Shown: piece by piece, positions 58,049-64,000 of the stretch
Layout: the number at the start of each line of letters is the position of its first letter
Numbering within the stretch: position 1 is the first letter of the stretch
NCBI GenBank assembly: GCA_022661535.1
Contig: JAKULF010000010.1
Location: 62,001 to 126,000 of the forward strand
Source: Eutypa lata
Lineage: Eukaryota > Ascomycota > Sordariomycetes > Xylariales > Diatrypaceae
DNA: 64,000 bases
Direction of reading: 5' to 3'
Translations under genes and position numbers: made by a program
Notes under the pieces: model-generated
The model's database searches: none
The model's input: only the letters and a program-made list of their open reading frames with translations
Told to the model about the DNA's origin: nothing

Positions 58049-59134
58049 ATGACCTCAGAGAAGCCAACCCTGCGATGGGGGATCATTGCTACAGGTCTAA
58101 TATCCTCTTGGTTTTGTACCGATCTTGTCCTTGAAAGACTTGATTCTCAGGCCAACCATATCATCCAGGCTATCGGATCATCATCCGCTGAAAAGGGGAG
58201 CGATTTCGCCAAACGACACCTTCCCAACCAAGCACCGACCGTTTATGGTAGCTACAAAGAGGTTTACGCTGACCCTGCGGTCGACATTATTTACATCGGT
58301 ACGCCGCACGCATTTCACAAACAGAACTGTCTCGATGCCATTCAACACGGGAAACATGTTCTCTGCGAGAAGGCATTTGCCCTCAACGCCGCCGAAGCTC
58401 GGGAGGTTCTAGAGGCTGCTAAGCAGAAAGGCGTTTTCGTTATGGAGGCTATGTGGACAAGATTCTCCCCGCTTGTCCGCTCTCTTCAGAAAGTACTGTA
58501 CAAAGACCAGACTATCGGCAAGGTGCATCGTGTGTTTTGCGATTTCGCCATGGACCAGAACATCGCGGTACTGGGTCCCGAATCGCGCCTCAAGAACCCG
58601 GCATTAGGTGCGGGAAGTCTTCTTGATATCGGCATCTATAGTTTAACATGGACTTTACTTAGCCTAGAGCCGCCCCTTGACTCAACAAATCCGACCGATG
58701 GCACCCGACAGCAACCGAAAGTGATCGCGACCCAGGTGTTATCCGATGGCATTGATATTGCCACTACGATGGTTCTTCATTACGAGGATGGCCGTCAAGG
58801 AATTGCAACTTCCCACACATCAGTGAAAACATCACCCATTTTCTGTAGAATAGAAGGCAGCAAGGGGGCGGTTGAGGTAGAAGGTTGGGCCACTTCTGTT
58901 CCGTCCTCATTTACCGTGAAACCTCTCGAAGGAGAAGCAAGCACCTTCGAAGTTGAGAAGGTTGGTATGGGCTTTTACTGGGAAGCGGATGCTGTCGCCC
59001 AAGACATTAGTGCGGGAAGAACCCAGAACGCTAGAATGCCATGGGCCGAAACTATCAGGGTGTTAGGGATCTTAGACGAAGTTAGGAGACAGGGTGGCGC
59101 GAGGTTTCCCCAGGATAAGGACCACATCGAATAG
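58049..59134 (+). CDS. Gfo/Idh/MocA-family dehydrogenase (dihydrodiol / D-xylose 1-dehydrogenase type)
   Basis: Single exon, 361 aa. It starts with a Rossmann segment LRWGIIATGLISSWF, then DIIYIGTPHAFH and HGKHVLCEKAF with the catalytic Lys of the EKx motif. The conserved EAMWTRFSP and the C-terminal substrate-domain motif GAGSLLDIGIYSLTW follow. These strings are typical of the trans-1,2-dihydrobenzene-1,2-diol dehydrogenase / NADP D-xylose dehydrogenase branch. The likely reaction is oxidation of an aldose or related cyclic compound at C1 with NAD(P)+. It follows the first Gfo/Idh/MocA gene on the same strand. The two proteins are from different branches and are not recent tandem duplicates. 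No signal peptide; cytosolic. Confidence 0.93.
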   Translation: MTSEKPTLRWGIIATGLISSWFCTDLVLERLDSQANHIIQAIGSSSAEKGSDFAKRHLPNQAPTVYGSYKEVYADPAVDIIYIGTPHAFHKQNCLDAIQHGKHVLCEKAFALNAAEAREVLEAAKQKGVFVMEAMWTRFSPLVRSLQKVLYKDQTIGKVHRVFCDFAMDQNIAVLGPESRLKNPALGAGSLLDIGIYSLTWTLLSLEPPLDSTNPTDGTRQQPKVIATQVLSDGIDIATTMVLHYEDGRQGIATSHTSVKTSPIFCRIEGSKGAVEVEGWATSVPSSFTVKPLEGEASTFEVEKVGMGFYWEADAVAQDISAGRTQNARMPWAETIRVLGILDEVRRQGGARFPQDKDHIE

Positions 59135-60025
59135 ATTGCGTGGTTGAGAGGTAGTCATATGCCGTCCTGATTCAGCTACGTTGTATATATCACATAATCA
59201 TACTGGGCTGCATGATCCGATCCCGACATGCTACCAAATATGTCATTATTATGCGGCTCATGAATCTACCCCCTAATATGAAGCTCACAGTTGCGTACCA
59301 GATACGCTATCACGTCATTGGCGAGCTTTGAGTCGTTCGCGTTGTTCCAGCAAACCAGGTTCTCATTCATTAGTAGGCCTCCAGCTTATGTAAATGCTAC
59401 CAATTGTTGGGCGGCTCAATAAGGTCAGATTTTGAGGAAAACGTTTAACATGTATTCGTGAGAGTTGCTTCAAAGAGCGTCTATGAATCTATTGACCATA
59501 TAGGCTATCCGTCACGTGCCCGCAAGGCCTGACAACTGCCCCCCCGCGCCAAAAATGACCAACGTCCCGTTGGTGTTGTCATTGAGTAAAAACCTCCAAA
59601 CTGAGTAAGGACTGTTTAAAAAGAGCCTAGTAGAGGTGCAATCCTGCCAACCAGTGAATCTAGTTTGATGTACAATCCCGCCAAGCCATTACTGGGCACC
59701 TCGCTGTTGAAACTCGTCCGTATGCTCCTCAATCCATGTTCTGCTCCGACCATCCAACACCGCCGCCGCATTTACAAGGGATCTGTTTCTCCACACTCGA
59801 TTTGATGCTCGACTGCGTCTTCGTGGGTTGGCTTTGGGGCTCAGAACAGTGGGAACATGAGCAGACTGGTTCAATGAGGTCAGAAATCTATCACAATGCA
59901 TATAGTTGAGGGATATTTACTTACCGCGGGTTGGTTAGAGGGCTGATGGCCAGCAGGAGCAGGGGAGACATTGGAAGGTCGACCCGGGCTTTCATCTGGC
60001 TGGTATACCACGGTCTGCTGATCAT
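59135..60025. other. Intergenic region with regulator-gene relic
   Basis: Apart from the regulator fragment at 59260-59338, it holds only short motif-free frames, including 59689-59901 on the minus strand. Confidence 0.5.
59260..59338 (-). pseudogene. Broken fragment of the cluster's Zn2Cys6 regulator gene
   Basis: 79 bp align without gaps to 53758-53836, in the last exon of the regulator, in the same orientation, with about 11 differences. The translation keeps NDSKLAND and IAYLVRN, and the Trp codon of the EWIHRP motif has become TAG. Most differences are C-to-T or G-to-A in the copy, as RIP would produce. Similarity continues a little beyond the right end with a small insertion. Confidence 0.85.
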
Positions 60026-61055
60026 CTACCTCCGCTTGACATCTTTGTACCATGGCCTCTTCCTCAGCCAATTCTCACCCGATTCTCTGTACTGGAGCCT
60101 CTGCACGAGCCAAAGGGTCCCTGGGATACAATGATAATCTGACCTTGAAGAGAAAAAGAAAATCAAAAATTCGAATAATCCGGGATTGAACAGGGATAAT
60201 CAATCCTTATTCCATTTCAAACAATGTAACAGCATGATTATTCAAATTACCGTGGTGCGCAGTTTTGCTCGTAGACATCCTCATCCTGGGCATGGGCACC
60301 GGTATGAATATGGGTATGGGTATGACAATGAGCATGGCCACGTTTCTGGGTGGCACGGCGATGACGTCGATTCTTTTTGGACACTGCAGGCTGGTGGATC
60401 GTTTGGTTGACCTCCTTGACTTGAATATCATGTTCTAGACTTCCCATCTTCCCCACCAGGCGGTCTCGCTCTTGATGGAGTCTATACAACGCGTCGGGGT
60501 CCGTTACCTATTTATTCAGTTAGCCCTCTTCGGATAGAAAGAAATGACAGCAAGATGGGCTCTGGCTCGGAAGGAAATAAAGCAAGTTGGATTTAACGGG
60601 ACAAATCAGTGACTTTTGGGAGCAAGAGACATTAGGGAGGTGTGGACTTGACGGCAAAGGACGCCAATGAGGTATGATAGACTCGGTGATAAGGGACGCC
60701 AGTGAATTCTAGTGGATTCGACAACACGAGGTCACCGGTGCAAATCGAATGAACAAGGAAATACAATACGACTTACTTTTTTGATGATCCCGTTAATCGT
60801 GGCCAATTTCTTTTCGTTCACGGCGTATTCATCTCGGATTGTCCAGCTGTGAGTAATGTCGCCTGGTAGGGTGGAATCTTTGGCAAATGCATAGAGGCTA
60901 GCAGCTCTTGCAAGTCCTGTACTAAAGGTTGCTGCGGTCAAATCTGAGTGTGCAGTGGAAATAGTGGCATATACTTGTGTCAATACACCTTTAGGAGGTA
61001 GTGGTGGTAATTGTGGCCCTTCGAGTCCAAGCAAGTTCCATAGTAAGGGAGACAT
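60026..61055 (-). CDS. Hypothetical small protein with His/Thr-rich segment, 3 exons
   Basis: Predicted exons 61055-60777, 60507-60251 and 60143-60026 join in phase to 217 aa. I do not recognise the family. The N-terminus reads MSPLLWNLLGLEGPQLPPLP, followed by a helical stretch with SWTIRDEYAVNEKKLATING. Exon 2 starts VTDPDALYRLHQERDRLVGKM, a likely short coiled coil, and has a His/Thr-rich low-complexity part. Exon 3 ends ENWLRKRPWYKDVKRR. Donors are GTAAGT and GTAATT and acceptors TAG and AAG. Intron 1 (269 nt) is long for this window, so the model is tentative. An in-frame ATG at 61178 would add a hydrophobic leader of 41 residues. It is next to, but on the opposite strand from, the catabolic cluster, with no visible functional link. 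Confidence 0.5.
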
Positions 61056-64000
61056 AATGATCAAAGAGATAAAGAATATGAACCAAGTGCAGGGCCTATT
61101 GCAGCCAAATGGAAGAGTATTCGAACCAAACGCGAAGATAGAGAATATGCGACAAGTATGGAACAATACAAAAGTCAAATGTAAGTTATAAGCCCATAGA
61201 AGGGAGAGGTAGATGAATAAGCGAGGTAATATAGCTTAATCGCGGATGAAAGCGTACGTGCAGAAAAGAAGATGAAAACGTAGAAAGAAGATAGCAAAGT
61301 GAAGATGTCGCAGTATAAATAGCGTTATTGGCGCTAGAGCAATAACGGTTCCGTTTTTGCGATGCAACAGAGGAAGATGAGGAAGAAGAAGAAGAAGAAT
61401 GGGGGGAGGGGAAAGGAAGAGAGAAGAAGAGGGTGGAAAGATTAAATGGTGTATGTAGCAACGAAATCAAAACACGGGAGCCAAAGTACGTAATGGAAGT
61501 TTACGTACCTGTCATGAATTTTAATAACATTAGATCGAATGAATAATAGCTGTCTATCTATGTAGTTGTTTACCTGCCTACCAACTTATACGTGCCTACC
61601 TACCTAGTTTATTGCATGCAGGCTATCTATCTACTTCGGAATTCGGCAACCACATCAGATGTTATGAAACTACTACATGTATGCTGGTGGTTCGTACCAA
61701 CAGGTAGGTATGTATGACATCATTGGTGAGATAAGAGGTAAGGCACCTGGATGTGCAATTGCGTAAACTTCAATAGATTCACTTTGAACGGATGTAAGTG
61801 GGTGGTTGTCCCCTTACTTTCTCCGTGTGTGATTCCTCACTCCTCATTGCCATAGAACGTCGCCTTCCTACATGGAGTGGAATTATGCCTACATGTAGTT
61901 GAATGACACTCTTGAGCTGTAGTTACCGTGGGCTTTCAAGTAGAAAGTTTTTCATCCCAACGAGGATAGGTATGTGGTAGGCATGATAATCCGTACCTAG
62001 CTCCTTAGATGCCTCCTACGTCAGTCTACATGGAGTCTCAGGTTATATCATTGATGGCACATGTAAATATGACATATGTACCCCATTATTGTTGTTGCCT
62101 GTCAAAAACAAAAATCGTAATTGCATATTTAGGGAAAATATCATTGTGTATGAACCCACATGCATGTCACACTCCCTCTGCAATTCACTTCATCTTTAAT
62201 TCTTACCTACCTACCTATCTTAGAACGAACGTCATATTCTTTTTCTAGAAGGAGTATCGGGCTTAGACTCCATCTCGTTCCATCTTCGCCTTTATCTCAC
62301 CTCTTGTTGATCGTACCTTGTACGTAATTGTACGTAATGACATGCATTATGTATGTTGTTTATCTACATACCTACTTGCCCTTACCTACATGTCTGTAGT
62401 TGTAGTTACTATCCTTATTTTACTCTTTCTTTCCTCCATCCCAGAGATAACATTATCTGTTTTACTTAACTGGCATGACATCAAGTCCCGTTGTCATCAA
62501 TGATCTCTTCCCAGTCGTCACTGCCTTCATTTGTATCTGCTTCATTTGATGTGCATGATGTCATTATCACCACCACTACTGTCAAATGGTGATTTGTCGA
62601 GGTTTACTGTTTTCACAAAGTACTTATCGGTGGAGAGTTGCATAGGTATGTACATAAGTTCCCAAGCAGAGTAGGTTACATCCCTAGTCCCGTACCTACA
62701 TATGTAAGTATGTATGTGGGTAACTCGTAATACTCCCATCAGTAGTCATGAATGTGACGATAGTATGTGTATACCTCCACTACAAAGAGGTATTCTCTAG
62801 AGAGAGTGGTTATTGACCAGGTAAATGTTGTAATCTGATTGCCACACTGTATGTGAAACTACCTAGGTCCATAACACTCCATATAATAATATTCTTGGTT
62901 ATATTGAGCGCCGTACAATTTGCATTATGCCACTAATAATCTAAGTGCCCACCTGAGAGCCTCACTTATAGGGGTTATTCACGAAACCAGAATAAAGCCA
63001 CAAAGGACTGGAAGAAGAGTCGCGATAAGACTGACTCCATGGAAGGAAACATCACAAGTCACTGTGCCGTTGCCTCTTCCATCTTGAGGGCACTAGGGTC
63101 TAATTTGTCTTTATCAATTACTTGAAGCGTGTTCAAGTACACCTCATCATAGGATAGATCAGCATTGGGGAGGCGGTCGAAATCTCGTCCGGTTGTTAAC
63201 ACTCCTTCCAATCCGTGCCTCAAGTAAATGGGTTTGCAATCGTGACCAAATCGTGGCGCACAATTGTGTTCGTTTAATGTGTTTGACGCCAACTGTGTTG
63301 GAGGCGTCTTGTGGATGCTCCTCGGCTCTTTGCTCTGCTCAACATTGCGCGCTGGTTGACGTCGACCGACTAATCACAGCTGGTAAAAGACAGATCGCTG
63401 CTTTCCCAGTCGAACCAGGGCCCTATGACCTGTCGGGAGTTATTTATAGCGTATTCGAACACGCCAACGTCAAGTGTGAAGATAGACGGGTAGGAATTAG
63501 CCGTACGGAAGTTCAGTGAGCAGAACTGAACATGCGGAAGGTAGACTAGGGCAATTAGCTGAAGCCTTGAATATACGATCGGACGAGAACTGACTAATAT
63601 GACATGGCCTAAGAAGGCTTGCTCTTGGAGCTAGGGATGTCGGAGCTAGAGAGCCATGTGGTTAATATGTAAGAGCTTCATATCGTGAACCGCAGTAGGT
63701 GTAACAACCCCTATTATTCTCCCCTGACAAGCTTTGATGACTGGTATTGTCCAAGTACCAAGGAAGATCTACACCCATCCTAGTAAGACCTCCGCCCTGC
63801 TCAAGAAACCTTTTCCACCTCTGACCGAGCCAATAAGCAGTGCGTCTTCGAGTAGAGTCAAAAACTACTTCCCTGCAGTATCACACAACCAGTCGAAGTC
63901 TTCTCTAGCGTCTGCGAGACGCGCTACCCTATGACAGTTCTTTCCACAGACACACTCGTCTTTTCCGGAAGGCATGCTGTGCAGAGGTATCGTGGTAGAA
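61056..64000. other. Intergenic region at the window end
   Basis: No gene is well supported. There is a GAAGAA-rich tract at about 61370-61440, TACC/TATG repeats (61560-61700, 62640-62720) and a possible exon at 63059-63292 listed separately. An ATG frame at 63734-63934 (66 codons, Ser/Lys-rich) has no recognisable motif. Confidence 0.55.
63059..63292 (-). CDS. Possible terminal exon, unknown protein
   Basis: A 77-codon frame with an ordinary amino-acid mix (for example GRDFDRLPNADLSYDEVYL and IDKDKLDPSALKMEEATAQ) and a stop at its end. It does not begin with ATG, so if real it would be the last exon of a gene whose upstream exons I could not place. No family recognised. Confidence 0.2.
   Translation of the reverse strand: MASNTLNEHNCAPRFGHDCKPIYLRHGLEGVLTTGRDFDRLPNADLSYDEVYLNTLQVIDKDKLDPSALKMEEATAQ

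Noticed and set aside
63734..63934. 66-codon plus-strand frame at the window end
   Set aside because: Ser/Lys-rich without motif; cannot be distinguished from chance.

Overview
The window is nuclear DNA from a filamentous ascomycete (Pezizomycotina, most likely a Sordariomycete; I cannot name the genus). The evidence is short spliceosomal introns (about 50-170 nt) with GTRNGT donors, a HapX-type bZIP, an Opi1 homologue, a HET-domain gene, Zn2Cys6 and C2H2/fungal_trans regulators, a nuclear tRNA-Gly with an intron, many TACC-type simple repeats between genes, and AT-rich, apparently RIP-mutated islands.

Layout. 1-3.4 kb: low-complexity intergenic DNA. 3457-8793: a very large uncharacterised single-exon gene (1778 codons). 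10.6-11.5 kb: secreted rhamnogalacturonan acetylesterase. 11.9 kb: tRNA-Gly(GCC). 12.9-14.5 kb: secreted-type FMN-dependent alpha-hydroxy-acid dehydrogenase with seven exons. 15.9-18.0 kb (minus): Opi1-like repressor. 22.2-23.7 kb: AP-1 clathrin adaptor mu subunit. 24.8-27.4 kb (minus): C2H2/fungal_trans regulator. 28.2-31.2 kb: a convergent pair, a degenerate DEDDh (Gfd2/YDR514C-type) protein and a HET-domain protein. 31.2-37.2 kb: gene desert with decayed sequence. 37.2-39.0 kb (minus): HapX. 41.1-45.9 kb: a housekeeping block of COG2, mitochondrial ribosomal protein L1 and cytosolic glutamyl-tRNA synthetase. 46.5-48.25 kb: a 1.7-kb AT-rich element with terminal inverted repeats and a TA target site. 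Just outside it lies an orphan zinc-knuckle exon. 49.7-59.1 kb: an apparent catabolic cluster of sugar transporter, Zn2Cys6 regulator and two Gfo/Idh/MocA oxidoreductases, whose promoters share a CGGGGAGTGTCGG-like motif. A RIP-like broken piece of the regulator gene lies at the cluster's right edge. 60.0-61.1 kb (minus): a small three-exon hypothetical gene. The rest is intergenic.

How the genes relate. Most are unrelated housekeeping or regulatory genes. Two groups look functional together. The first is the transporter/regulator/dehydrogenase cluster, probably for uptake and oxidation of a sugar or polyol under its own regulator. The second is the pair of HET gene and pseudo-nuclease gene, in a locus that looks like fast-evolving allorecognition/immunity DNA. 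Exon joins were chosen so that reading frame, splice consensus and family motifs agree; none was checked against transcripts.
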